Shown one piece after another: positions 1-13,790 of a stretch of DNA of 64,000 bases. The notes beneath the pieces are model-generated. The model was not told the DNA's origin. It made no database searches and saw nothing but the letters and a program-made list of their open reading frames with translations. The position numbers and the translations under genes were made by a program. Origin of the DNA: Limnoperna fortunei. Its lineage: Eukaryota; Mollusca; Bivalvia; Mytilida; Modiolidae. How positions within the stretch are numbered: the stretch's first letter is position 1; every line of letters begins with the position of its first letter. The stretch lies in contig OX104124.1 in assembly GCA_944474755.1 (NCBI GenBank), positions 992,001-1,056,000 of the forward strand, written 5' to 3'.

Positions 1-3000
1 ACATGTGATCAATAGTAGACTAACTACCCCCGCCACTGAGCCTCAACATGTGATCAATAGTAGACTAACTAACCCCCCACTGAGCCTAAATATGTGATCA
101 ATAGTAGACTAACTACCCCCGCCACTGAGACTAAACATGTGATCAATAGTAGACTAACTACCCCCGCCACGGAGCCTAAACATGTTATCAATCGTAGACT
201 AACGACCTCCGACACTGAGCCTCAACATGTGAACAATAGTAGACTAACGACCTCCGACACTGAGCCTAAACATGTGATCAATAGTAGACTAACTACCCCC
301 GTCACGGAGCCTAAACATGTGATCAATAGTAGACTAACTACCCCGGCCACTGAGCCTAAACATGTGATCAATAGTAGACTAACTAACCCCCACTGAGCCT
401 AAATATGTGATCAATAGTAGACTAACTACCCCCGCCACTGAGCCTAAACATGTGATCAATAGTAGACTAACGACCTCCGACACTGAGCTTCAACATGTAA
501 TCAATAGTAGACTAACTACCACCCCCACTGAGCCTCAACATGTGATCAATAGTAGACTAACTAATCCCGCCACTGAGCCTAAACATGTTATCAATAGTAG
601 ACTAACTACCCCTGCCACTGAGCCTAAACATGTGATCAATAGTAGACTAACTACCCCCGTCACTGAGCCTAAACATGTGATCAATAGTAGACTAACTATC
701 CCGGCCACTGAGCCTAGACATGTGATCAATAGTAGACTAACTACCCCGGCCACTGAGCCTAAACATGTGATCAATAGTAGACTAACTACCCCCGCCACGG
801 AGCCTATACATGTTATCAATAGTAGACTAACTACCCCTGCCACTGAGCCTAAACATGTGATCAATAGTAGACTAACTACCCCCGTCACTGAGCCTAAACA
901 TGTGATCAATAGTAGACTAACTACCCCCGTCACTGAGCCTAAACATGTGATCAATAGTAGACTAACTTCCCCGGCCACTGAGCCTAAACATGTGATCAAT
1001 AGTAGACTTACTACCCCGGCCACTGAGCCTAAACATGTGATCAATAGTAGACTAACTACCCCTGCCACTGAGCCTAAACATGTGATCAATAGTAGACTAA
1101 CTACCCCCGCCACTGAGCCTAAACATGTGATCAATAGTAGACTAACTACCCCCGCCACTGAGACTAAACATGTGATCAATAGTAGACTAACTACCCCCGC
1201 CAATGAGCCTAAACATGTGATCAATAGTAGACTAACTAACCCCTGCCACGGAGCCTAAACATGTGATCAATAGTAGACTAACTACCCCCGCCACTGAGCC
1301 TCAACATGTGATCAATAGTAGACTAACTACCCACGCCACTGAGCCTCAACATGTGATCAATAGTAGACTAACTACCCCAGCCACTGAGCCTAAACATGTG
1401 ATCAATAGTAGACTAAATACCTCGCCACTGAGCCTAAACATGTGATCAATAGTAGACTAACTACCCCGGCCACTGAGCCTAAACATGTGATCAATAGTAG
1501 ACTAACTAACCCCCACTGAGCCTAAATATGTGATCAATAGTAGACTAACTACCCCCGCCACTGAGCCTAAACATGTGATCAATAGTAGACTAACTACCCC
1601 CGCCACTGAGCCTAAACATGTTATCAATAGTAGACTAACGACCTCCGACACTGAGCTTCAACAGGTGATCAATAGTAGACTAACGACCTCCGACACTCTG
1701 CCTAAACATGTGATCAATAGTAGACTAACTACCCCCGCCACTGAGCCTAAACATGTGATCAATAGTAGACTAACTACCCCTTTCACTGAGCCTAAACATG
1801 TGATCAATAGTAGACTAACTACCCCCGCCAAGGAGCCTAAACATGTGATCAATAGTAGACTAACTACCCCCGCCACTGAGCCTAAACATGTGATCAATAG
1901 TAGACTAACTACCCCCGCCACTGAGCCTCAACATGTGATCAATAGTAGACTAACTAACCCGCCACTGAGCCTAAATATGTGATCAATAGTAGACTAACTA
2001 CCCCCGCCACTGAGCCTAAACATGTGATCAATAGTAGACTAACTACCCCCGCCACGGAGCCTAAACATGTGATCAATAGTAGACTAACGACCTCCGACAC
2101 TGAGCCTCAACATGTGAACAATAGTAGACTAACGACCTCCGACACTGAGCCTAAACATGTGATCAATAGTAGACTAACTACCCCCGTCACTGAGCCTAAA
2201 CATGTGATCAATAGTAGACTAACTACCCCGGCCACTGAGCCTAAACATGTGATCAATAGTAGACTAACTAACCCCCACTGAGCCTAAATATGTGATCAAT
2301 AGTAGACTAACTACCCCCGCCACTGAGCCTAAACATGTGATCAATAGTAGACTAACGACCTCCGACACTGAGCTTCAACATGTGATCAATAGTAGACTAA
2401 CGACCTCCGACACTCTGCCTAAACATGTGATCAATAGTAGACTAACTACCCCCGCCACGGAGCCTAAACATGTGATCAATAGTAGACTAACGACCTCCGA
2501 CACTGAGCCTCAACATGTGATCAATAGTAGACTAACTAACCCGCCACTGAGCCTAAACATGTGATCAATAGTAGACTAACTACCCCCGCCACGGAGCCTA
2601 TACATGTGATCAATAGTAGACTAACTACCCCCGTCACTGAGCCTAAACATGTCATCAATAGTAGACTAACTACCCCTGTAACTGAGCCTAAACATGTGAT
2701 CAATAGTAGACTAACTACCCCCACCAAGGAGCCTAAACATGTGATCAATAGTAGACTAACTACCCCCGCCACTGAGCCTCAACATGTGATCAATAGTAGA
2801 CTAACTAACCCCCCACTGAGCCTAAACATGTGATCAATAGTAGACTAACCCGCCACTGAGCCTAAATATGTGATCAATAGTAGACTAACTACCCCCGCCA
2901 CGGAGCCTATACATGTGATCAATAGTAGACTAACTACCCCCGTCACTGAGCCTAAACATGTGATCAGTAGTAGACTAACTACCCCCGCCACTGAGCCTAA

Positions 3001-6000
3001 ACATGTGATCAATAGTAGACTAACTACCCCCGCCACTGAGCCTAACATGTGATCAATAGTAGACTAACTACCCTAGCCACTGAGCCTCAACATGTGATCA
3101 ATAGTAGACTAACTACCCCCGTCACTGAGCCTAAACATGTTATCAATAGTAGACTAACTACCCCCGCCACTGAGCCTCAACATGTGATCAATAGTAGACC
3201 AACTAACCCCCCACTGAGCCTCAACATGTAATCAATAGTAGACTAACTACCACCCCCACTGAGCCTCAACATGTGATCAATAGTAGACTAACTAATCCCG
3301 CCACTGAGCCTAAACATGTTATCAATAGTAGACTAACTACCCCTGCCACTGAGCCTAAACATGTGATCAATAGTAGACTAACTACCCCCGTCACTGAGCC
3401 TAAACATGTGATCAATAGTAGACTAACTATCCCGGCCACTGAGCCTAGACATGTGATCAATAGTAGACTAACTACCCCGGCCACTGAGCCTAAACATGTG
3501 ATCAATAGTAGACTAACTACCCCCGCCACGGAGCCTATACATGTTATCAATAGTAGACTAACTACCCCTGCCACTGAGCCTAAACATGTGATCAATAGTA
3601 GACTAACTACCCCCGTCACTGAGCCTAAACATGTGATCAATAGTAGACTAACTACCCCGGCCACTGAGCGTAAACATGTTATCAATAGTAGACTAACTAC
3701 CCCCCCACTGAGCCTAAACATGTGATCAATAGTAGACTAACTACCCCGGCCACTGAGCCTAAACATGTGATCAATAGTAGACTAACTACCCCCGCCACTG
3801 AGCCTAAACATGTGATCAATAGTAGACTAACTACCCCGGCCACTGAGCCTAAACATGTGATCAATAGTAGACTTACTACCCCGGCCACTGAGCCTAAACA
3901 TGTGATCAATAGTAGACTAACTACCCCTGCCACTGAGCCTAAACATGTGACCAATAGTAGACTAACTACCCCCGCCACTGAGCCTAAACATGTGATCAAT
4001 AGTAGACTAACTACCCCCGCCACTGAGACTAAACATGTGATCAATAGTAGACTAACTACCCCCGCCATTGAGCCTAAACATGTGATCAATAGTAGACTAA
4101 CTAACCCCTGCCACGGAGCCTAAACATGTTATCAATAGTAGACTAACTACCCCCGCCACTGAGCCTCAACATGTGATCAATAGTAGACTAACTACCCACG
4201 CCACTGAGCCTCAACATGTGATCAATAGTAGACTAACTACCCCAGCCACTGAGCCTAAACATGTGATCAATAGTAGACTAAATACCTCGCCACTGAGCCT
4301 AAACATGTGATCAATAGTAGACTAACTACCCCGGCCACTGAGCCTAAACATGTGATCAATAGTAGACTAACTAACCCCCACTGAGCCTAAATATGTGATC
4401 AATAGTAGACTAACTACCCCCGCCACTGAGACTAAACATGTGATCAATAGTAGACTAACTACGCCCGCCACGGAGCCTAAACATGTTATCAATAGTAGAC
4501 TAACGACCTCCGACACTGAGCTTCAACAGGTGATCAATAGTAGACTAACGACCTCCGACACTCTGCCTAAACATGTGATCAATAGTAGACTAACTACCCC
4601 CGCCACGGAGCCTAAACATGTGATCAATAGTAGACTAACGACCTCCGACACTGAGCCTCAACATGTGATCAATAGTAGACTAACTAACCCGCCACTGAGC
4701 CTAAATATGTGATCAATAGTAGACTAACTACCCCCGCCACGGAGCCTATACATGTGATCAATAGTAGACTAACTACCCCCGTCACTGAGCCTAAACATGT
4801 CATCAATAGTAGACTAACTACCCCTGTAACTGAGCCTAAACATGTGATCAATAGTAGACTAACTACCCCCACCAAGGAGCCTAAACATGTGATCAATAGT
4901 AGACTAACTACCCCCGCCACTGAGCCTCAACATGTGATCAATAGTAGACTAACTAACCCCCCACTGAGCCTAAACATGTGATCAATAGTAGACTAACCCG
5001 CCACTGAGCCTAAATATGTGATCAATAGTAGACTAACTACCCCCGCCACTGAGCCTAACATGTGATCAATAGTAGACTAACTACCCTAGCCACTGAGCCT
5101 CAACATGTGATCAATAGTAGACTAACTACCCCCGTCACTGAGCCTAAACATGTTATCAATAGTAGACTAACTACCCCCGCCACTGAGCCTCAACATGTGA
5201 TCAATAGTAGACCAACTAACCCCCCACTGAGCCTCAACATGTAATCAATAGTAGACTAACTACCACCCCCACTGAGCCTCAACATGTGATCAATAGTAGA
5301 CTAACTAACCCCGCCACTGAGCCTAAACATGTTATCAATAGTAGACTAACTACCCCTGCCACTGAGCCTAAACATGTGATCAATAGTAGACTAACTACCC
5401 CCGTCACTGAGCCTAAACATGTGATCAATAGTAGACTAACTACCCCAGCCACTGAGCCTAGACATGTGATCAATAGTAGACTAACTACCCCGGCCACTGA
5501 GCCTAAACATGTGATCAATAGTAGACTAACTACCCCCGCCACGGAGCTTATACATGTTATCAATAGTAGACTAACTACCCCTGCCACTGAGCCTAAACAT
5601 GTGATCAATAGTAGACTAACTACCCCCGTCACTGAGCCTAAACATGTGATCAATAGTAGACTAACTACCCCGGCCACTGAGCGTAAACATGTTATCAATA
5701 GTAGACTAACTACCCCCCCACTGAGCCTAAACATGTGATCAATAGTAGACTAACTACCCCGGCCACTGAGCCTAAACATGTGATCAATAGTAGACTAACT
5801 ACCCCCGTCACTGAGCCTAAACATGTGATCAATAGTAGACTAACTACCCCGGCCACTGAGCCTAAACATGTGATCAATAGTAGACTTACTACCCCGGCCA
5901 CTGAGCCTAAACATGTGATCAATAGTAGACTAACTACCCCTGCCACTGAGCCTAAACATGTGATCAATAGTAGACTAACTACCCCCGCCACTGAGCCTAA

Positions 6001-6380
6001 ACATGTGATCAATAGTAGACTAACTACCCCCGCCACTGAGACTAAACATGTGATCAATAGTAGACTAACTACCCCCGCCATTGAGCCTAAACATGTGATC
6101 AATAGTAGACTAACTAACCCCTGCCACGGAGCCTAAACATGTTATCAATAGTAGACTAACTACCCCCGCCACTGAGCCTCAACATGTGATCAATAGTAGA
6201 CTAACTACCCACGCCACTGAGCCTCAACATGTGATCAATAGTAGACTAACTACCCCAGCCACTGAGCCTAAACATGTGATCAATAGTAGACTAAATACCT
6301 CGCCACTGAGCCTAAACATGTGATCAATAGTAGACTAACTACCCCCGCCACTGAGCCTCAACATGTGATCAATAGTAGAC
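1..6380. repeat. Left higher-order-repeat domain of the 45-bp array
   Basis: Long stretches repeat with the same order of variant monomers. Positions 94-500 recur at 1979-2384 (offset 1885). Positions about 3033-4335 recur at 5046-6348 (offset 2013). The part just to the left, about 2560-2895, recurs at 4708-5043 (offset 2148), because the second copy lacks three monomers (135 bp). About 560-900 also matches about 3291-3630 (offset 2731). A diverged monomer class containing CGACCTCCGACACTG is concentrated here (about 210-260, 470, 1640-1690, 2090-2140, 2355-2500, 4505-4650). Confidence 0.85.
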
Positions 6381-8339
6381 TAACTAACCCGCCACTGAGC
6401 CTAAACATGTTATCAATAGTAGACTAACTACCCCCGCCACTATGCCTAAACATGTGATCAATAGTAGACTAACTACCCCCGCCACTGAGAGTAAACATGT
6501 TATCAATAGTAGACTAACTACACCTGCCACTGAGCCTAAACATGTGATCAATAGTAGACTAACTACCCCGCCACTGAGCCTAAACATGTTATCAATAGTA
6601 GACTAACTAACCCCCCACTGAGCCTAAACATGTGATCAATAGTAGACTAACTACCCCCGCCACTGAGCCTCAACATGTGATCAATAGTAGACTAACTACC
6701 ACTGCCACTGAGCCTCAACATGTGATCAATAGTAGACTAACTACCCCCGCCACTGAGCCTTAACATGTGATCAATAGTAGACTAACTACCCCTGCCACTG
6801 AGCCTAAACATGTGATCAATAGTAGACTAACTAACCCCCCACTGAGCCTCAACATGTGATCAATAGTAGACTAACTAACCCGCCACTGAGCCTAAACATG
6901 TGATCAATAGTAGACTAACTACCCCCGCCACTGAGCCTCAACATGTGATCAATAGTAGACTAACTACCCCCGCCACTGAGCCTCAACATGTGATCAATAG
7001 TAGACTAACTACCCCAGCCACTGAGCTTAAACATGTGATCAATAGTAGACTAAATAACTCGCCACTGAGCCTAAACATGTGATCAATAGTAGACTAACTA
7101 CCTCCGCCACTGAGCCTAAACATGTGATCAATAGTAGACTAACTACCGCCGCCACTGAGCCTCAACATGTGATCAATAGTAGACTAACTAACCCGCCACT
7201 GAGCCTAAACATGTTATCAATAGTAGACTAACTACCCCCGCCACTGAGCCTAAACATGTGATCAATAGTAGACTAACTACCCCTGCCACTGAGACTAAAC
7301 ATGTTATCAATAGTAGACTAACTACACCTGCCACTGAGCCTAAACATGTGATCAATAGTAGACTAACTACCCCGGCCACTGAGCCTAAACATGTGATCAA
7401 TAGTAGACTAACTACGCCCGCCACTCAGCCTAAACATGTGATCAATAGTAGACTAACTAACCCCCCACTGAGCCTAACATGTGATCAATAGTAGACTAAC
7501 TACCCCCGTCACTGAGCCTCAACATGTGATCAATAGTAGACTAACTAACCCGCCACTGAGCCCAAACATGTGATCAATAGTAGACTAACTACCCCTGCCA
7601 CTGAGCCTCAACATGTGATCAAAAGTAGACAAACTGCCCCCCCACTGAGCCTAAACATGTTATCAATAGTAGACTAACTACCCCCGCCACTGAGCCTAAA
7701 CATGTGATCAATAGTAGACTAACTACCCCTGCCACTGAGCCTAAACATGTTATCAATAGTAGACTAACTACCCCTGCCACTGAGCCTCAACATGTGATCA
7801 AAAGTAGACTAACTACCCCCGTCACTGAGACTAAACATGTTATCAATAGTAGACTAACTACCCCTGCCACTGAGCCTCAACATGTGATCAATAGTAGACT
7901 AACTAACCCCCCACTGAGCCTAAACATGTTATCAATAGTAGACTAACTACCCCCGCCACTGAGCCTCAACATGTGATCAATAGTAGACTAACTACCCCTG
8001 CCACTGAGCCTAAACATGTGATCAATAGTAGACTAACTACCCCCGCCACTGAGCCTAAACATGTGATCAATAGTAGACTAACTACCCCCGTCACTGAGCC
8101 TAAACATGTGATCAATAGTAGACTAACTAACCCCGCCACTGAGCCTAAACATGTGATCAATAGTAGACTAACTACCCCCGCCACGGAGCCTCAACATGTG
8201 ATCAAAAGTAGACTAACTACCCCCGCCACTGAGCCTAAATATGTGATTAATAGTAGACTAACTAACCCCGCCACTGAGCCTAAACATGTGATCAATAGTA
8301 GACTAACTAACCCCCCACTGAGCCTAAACATGTGATCAA

Positions 8340-9430
8340 TAGTAGACTAACTACCCCCGCCACGGAGCCTCAACATGTGATCAATAATAGACTAACTACA
8401 CCCGCCACTGAGCCTAAACATGTTATCAATAGTAGACTAACTAACCCGCCACTGAGCCTCAACATGTGATCGTAGTAGACTAACTAACACCGCCACTGAG
8501 CCTAATCATGTTATCAATAGTAGACTAACTACACCGGCCACTGAGCCTAAACATGTGATCAATAGTAGACTAACTACCCCCCCACTGAGCCTAAACATGT
8601 GATCAATAGTAGACTTGCTACCCCGTCACTGAGCCTAAACATGTTATCAATAGTAGACTAACTACCCCCGCCAATGAGCCTAAACATGTGATCAATAGTA
8701 GACTAACTACCCCTGCCACTGAGCCTAAACATGTGATCAATAGTAGACTAACTAACCCGCCACTGAGCCTAAACATGTTATCAATAGTAAACTAACTACC
8801 CCCGCCACTGAGCCTAAACATGTGATCAATAGTAGACTAACTACCCCGGCCACTGAGCCTAAACATGTTATCAATAGCAGACTAACTACCCCGGCCACTG
8901 AGCCTAAACATGTGATCAATAGTAGACTAACTACCCCTGCCCCTGAGCCTAAACATGTTATCAATAGTAGACTAACTACCCCCGCCACTGAGCCTAAACA
9001 TGTGATCAATAGTAGACTAACTACCCCTGTCACTGAGCCTAAACATGTTATCAATAGTAGACTAACTAACCCCCCACTGAGCCTCAACATGTGATCAATA
9101 GTAGACTAACTAACCCCGCCACTGAGCCTAAACATGTGATCAATAGTAGACTAACTACCCCCGTCACTGAGCCTAAACATGTGACCAATAGTAGACTAAC
9201 TACCCCCGCCACTGAGCCTAAACATGTTATCAATAGTAGACTAACTACCCCTGCCACTGAGCCTCAACATGTGATCAAAAGTAGACTAACTTCCCCCGTC
9301 ACTGAGACTAAACATGTTATCAATAGTAGACTAACTACCCTTGCCACTGAGCCTCAACATGTGATCAATAGTAGACTAACTAACCCCCCACTGAGCCTAA
9401 ACATGTTATCAATAGTAGACTAACTACCCC
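8340..9430. repeat. Higher-order duplication, copy 1 (offset 1881 bp)
   Basis: This segment of the 45-bp array recurs at about 10221-11311 with the same order of variant monomers. Diagnostic shared marks are a shortened monomer with GATCGTAGTAG (8468 and 10349), a GACTTGCTACC monomer, AATAGTAAACTAAC, AATAGCAGACTAAC, and TGCCCCTGAG in place of TGCCACTGAG. Confidence 0.85.
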
Positions 9431-10220
9431 CGCCACTGAGCCTAAACATGTGATCAATAGTAGACTAACTACCCCTGCCACTGAGCCTAAACATGTGATC
9501 AATAGTAGACTAACTACCCCCGCCACGGAGCCTCAACATGTGATCAATAATAGACTAACTACACCCGCCACTGAGCCTAAACATGTTATCAATAGTAGAC
9601 TAACTACCCCTGCCACGGAGCCTAAACATGTTATCAATAGTAGACTAACTACCCCTGCCACTGAGCCTAAACATGTTATGAATAGTAGACTAACTAACCC
9701 CGCCACTGAGCCTAAACATGTGATCAGTAATAGACTAACTACCCCTGCCCCTGAGCCTAAACATGTTATCAATAGTAGACTAACTACCCCCGCCACTGAG
9801 CCTAAACATGTGATCAATAGTAGACTAACTACCCCTGTCACTGAGCCTAATCATGTTATCAATAGTAGACTAACTAACCCCCCACTGAGCCTCAACATGT
9901 GATCAATAGTAGACTAACTAACCCCGCCACTGAGCCTAAACATGTTATCAATAGAAGACTAACTACCCCTGCCACTGAGCCTCAACATGTGATCAAAAGT
10001 AGACTAACTACCCCCGTCACTGAGACTAAACATGTTATCAATAGTAGACTAACTACCCCTGCCACTGAGCCTCAACATGTGATCAATAGTAGACTAACTA
10101 ACCCCCCACTGAGCCTAAACATGTTATCAATAGTAGACTAACTACCCCCGCCACTGAGCCTAAACATGTGATCAATAGTAGACTAACTACCCCTGCCACT
10201 GAGCCTAAACATGTGATCAA

Positions 10221-11311
10221 TAGTAGACTAACTACCCCCGCCACGGAGCCTCAACATGTGATCAATAATAGACTAACTACACCCGCCACTGAGCCTAAAC
10301 ATGTTATCAATAGTAGACTAACTAACCCGCCACTGAGCCTCAACATGTGATCGTAGTAGACTAACTAACACCGCCACTGAGCCTAATCATGTTATCAATA
10401 GTAGACTAACTACACCGGCCACTGAGCCTAAACATGTGATCAATAGTAGACTAACTACCCCCCCACTGAGCCTAAACATGTGATCAATAGTAGACTTGCT
10501 ACCCCGTCACTGAGCCTAAACATGTTATCAATAGTAGACTAACTACCCCCGCCACTGAGCCTAAACATGTGATCAATAGTAGACTAACTACCCCTGCCAC
10601 TGAGCCTAAACATGTGATCAATAGTAGACTAACTAACCCGCCACTGAGCCTAAACATGTTATCAATAGTAAACTAACTACCCCCGCCACTGAGCCTAAAC
10701 ATGTGATCAATAGTAGACTAACTACCCCGGCCACTGAGCCTAAACATGTTATCAATAGCAGACTAACTACCCCGGCCACTGAGCCTAAACATGTGATCAA
10801 TAGTAGACTAACTACCCCTGCCCCTGAGCCTAAACATGTTATCAATAGTAGACTAACTACCCCCGCCACTGAGCCTAAACATGTGATCAATAGTAGACTA
10901 ACTACCCCTGTCACTGAGCCTAAACATGTTATCAATAGTAGACTAACTAACCCCCCACTGAGCCTCAACATGTGATCAATAGTAGACTAACTAACCCCGC
11001 CACTGAGCCTAAACATGTGATCAATAGTAGACTAACTACCCCCGTCACTGAGCCTAAACATGTGATCAATAGTAGACTAACTACCCCAGCCACTGAGCCT
11101 AAACATGTTATCAATAGTAGACTAACTACCCCTGCCACTGAGCCTCAACATGTGATCAAAAGTAGACTAACTTCCCCCGTCACTGAGACTAAACATGTTA
11201 TCAATAGTAGACTAACTACCCCTGCCACTGAGCCTCAACATGTGATCAATAGTAGACTAACTAACCCCCCACTGAGCCTAAACATGTTATCAATAGTAGA
11301 CTAACTACCCC
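10221..11311. repeat. Higher-order duplication, copy 2 (offset 1881 bp)
   Basis: Second copy of the 8340-9430 block, with only scattered single-base differences (for example CCAATGAG versus CCACTGAG, and GACCAATAG versus GATCAATAG). The variants peculiar to the first copy are retained at a constant offset of 1881 bp. Confidence 0.85.
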
Positions 11312-11819
11312 CGCCACTGTGCCTAAACATGTGATCAATAGTAGACTAACTACCCCTGCCACTGAGCCTAAACATGTGATCAATAGTAGACTAACTACCC
11401 CCGCCACGGAGCCTCAACATGTGATCAATAATAGACTAACTACACCCGCCACTGAACCTAAACATGTTATCAATAGTAGACTAACTAACCCGCCACTGAG
11501 CCTCAACATGTGATCAATAGTAGACTAACTAACACCGCCACTGAGCCTAATCATGTTATCAATAGTAGACTAACTACACCGGCCACTGAGCCTAAACATG
11601 TGATCAATAGTAGACTAACTACCCCCCCACTGAGCCTAAACATGTGATCAATAGTAGACTTGCTACCCCGTCACTGAGCCTAAACATGTTATCAATAGTA
11701 GACTAACTACCCCCGCCACTGAGCCTAACATCTGATCAATAGTAGACTAACTACCCCAGTCACTGAGCCTAAACATCTGATCAATAGTAGACTAACTACC
11801 CCGGCCACTGAGACTAAAG

Positions 11820-12270
11820 ATGTGATCAATAGTAGACTAACTACCTCCGCCACGGAGCCTAAACATGTGATCAATAGTAGACTAACTAAGCCCTGCCACG
11901 GAGCCTAAACATGTTATCAATAGTAGACTAACTACCCCCGCCACTGAGCCTCAACATGTGATCAATAGTAGACTAACTACCCCCGCCACTGAGCCTCAAC
12001 ATGTGATCAATAGTAGACTAACTACCCCCGCCACTGAGCCTAAACATGTGATCAATAGTAGACTAACTAAGTCGCCACTGAGCCTAAATATGTGATCAAT
12101 AGTAGACTAACTACCCCCGCAACTGAGCCTAAACATGTGATCAATAGTAGACTAACTACCCCCGCCACTGAGCCTCAACATGTGATCAATAGTAGACTAA
12201 CTACCCCCGCCACTGAGCCTAAACATGTGATCAATAGTAGATTAACTACACCCCACTGAGCCTCAACATG
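11820..12270. repeat. Duplicated block left of the assembly gap (offset 999 bp)
   Basis: This block, including the rare ACTAACTAAGCCCTGCC and ACTAAGTCGCC monomers and the TAGATTAACTACACCCC monomer, recurs right of the gap at about 12827-13270. The ACTAACTAAG marks lie at 11881 and 12880, giving an offset of 999 bp. Confidence 0.8.
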
Positions 12271-12626
12271 TGATCAATAGTAGACTAACTAACCCGCCAC
12301 TGAGCCTAAACATGTTATCAATAGTAGACTAACTAGCCCCGCCACTGAGCCTAAACATGTGATCAATAGTAGACTAACTTCCCCCGTCACTGAGACTAAA
12401 CATGTTATCAATAGTAGACTAACTACCCCTGCCACTGAGCCTCAACATGTGATCAATAGTAGACTAACTAACCCCCCACTGAGCCTAAACATGTTATCAA
12501 TAGTAGACTAACTACCCCCGCCACTGAGCCTAAACATGTGATCAATAGTAGACTAACTACCCTGCACTGAGCCTAAACATGTGATCAATAGTAGACTAAC
12601 TACCCCCGCCACGAAGCCTCAACATG

Positions 12627-12826
12627 NNNNNNNNNNNNNNNNNNNNNNNNNNNNNNNNNNNNNNNNNNNNNNNNNNNNNNNNNNNNNNNNNNNNNNNNNN
12701 NNNNNNNNNNNNNNNNNNNNNNNNNNNNNNNNNNNNNNNNNNNNNNNNNNNNNNNNNNNNNNNNNNNNNNNNNNNNNNNNNNNNNNNNNNNNNNNNNNNN
12801 NNNNNNNNNNNNNNNNNNNNNNNNNN
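12627..12826. other. Assembly gap (200 N)
   Basis: Exactly 200 consecutive N, a round number typical of a placeholder rather than a measured gap. Both sides are 45-bp satellite, so the missing sequence is almost certainly more satellite of unknown length. Open frames that span this gap are meaningless. Confidence 0.99.
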
Positions 12827-13270
12827 AATAGTAGACTAACTACCCCCGCCACGGAGCCTAAACATGTGATCAATAGTAGACTAACTAAGCCCTGCCACGG
12901 AGCCTAAACATGTTATCAATAGTAGACTAACTACCCCCGCCACTGAGCCTCAACATGTGATCAATAGTAGACTAACTACCCCCGCCACTGAGCCTCAACA
13001 TGTGATCAATAGTAGACTAACTACCCCCGCCACTGAGCCTAAACATGTGATCAATAGTAGACTAACTAAGTCGCCACTGAGCCTAAATATGTGATCAATA
13101 GTAGACTAACTACCCCCGCAACTGAGCCTAAACATGTGATCAATAGTAGACTAACTACCCCCGCCACTGAGCCTCAACATGTGATCAATAGTAGACTAAC
13201 TACCCCCGCCACTGAGCCTAAACATGTGATCAATAGTAGATTAACTACACCCCACTGAACCTCAACATGT
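12827..13270. repeat. Duplicated block right of the assembly gap (offset 999 bp)
   Basis: This is the right-hand copy of 11820-12270, nearly identical over at least 440 bp. Because the two copies flank the N gap, they may be a true tandem duplication or two assembled versions of the same contig end. Confidence 0.8.
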
Positions 13271-13429
13271 GATCAATAGTAGACTAACTAACCCGCCACT
13301 GAGCCTAAACATGTTATCAATAGTAGACTAACTACCCCCGCCACTGAGCCTAAACATGTGATCAATAGTAGACTAACTACCCCTGCCACTGAGCCTAAAC
13401 ATGTTATCAATAGTAGACTAACTACCCCT

Positions 13430-13790
13430 GCCACGGAGCCTAAACATGTTATCAATAGTAGACTAACTACCCCGTCCACTGAGCCTAAACATGTTATTAA
13501 TAGTAGACTAACTAACCCCGCCACTGAGCCTAAACATGTGATCAATAGTAGACTAACTACCAGTGCCACTGAGCCTAAACATGTTATCAATAGTAGACTA
13601 ACTACCCCCGCCACTGAGCCTAAACATGTGATCAATAGTAGACTAACTACCCCTGCCACGGAGCCTAAACATGTTATCAATAGTAGACTAACTACCCCGT
13701 CCACTGAGCCTAAACATGTTATTAATAGTAGACTAACTAACCCCGCCACTGAGCCTAAACATGTGATCAATAGTAGACTAACTACCCCCG
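13430..13790. repeat. Five-monomer (225-bp) local tandem duplication
   Basis: A marker monomer pair (CCCGTCCACTGAG followed by GTTATTAATAG and an AACCCCGCC monomer) appears at 13471 and again at 13696. This is a 225-bp shift, exactly five 45-bp monomers, and shows local unequal exchange in whole-monomer steps. Confidence 0.8.

Noticed and set aside
407..1258. Repeat-protein genes (15-residue repeats) on both strands throughout the array
   Set aside because: Frames start at GTG or TTG only, the sole ATG of each monomer is out of frame and followed by TGA, short monomers break the frame repeatedly, and both strands are equally open.
12581..12907. Open frames crossing 12627-12826
   Set aside because: They consist mainly of Ns from an assembly gap.
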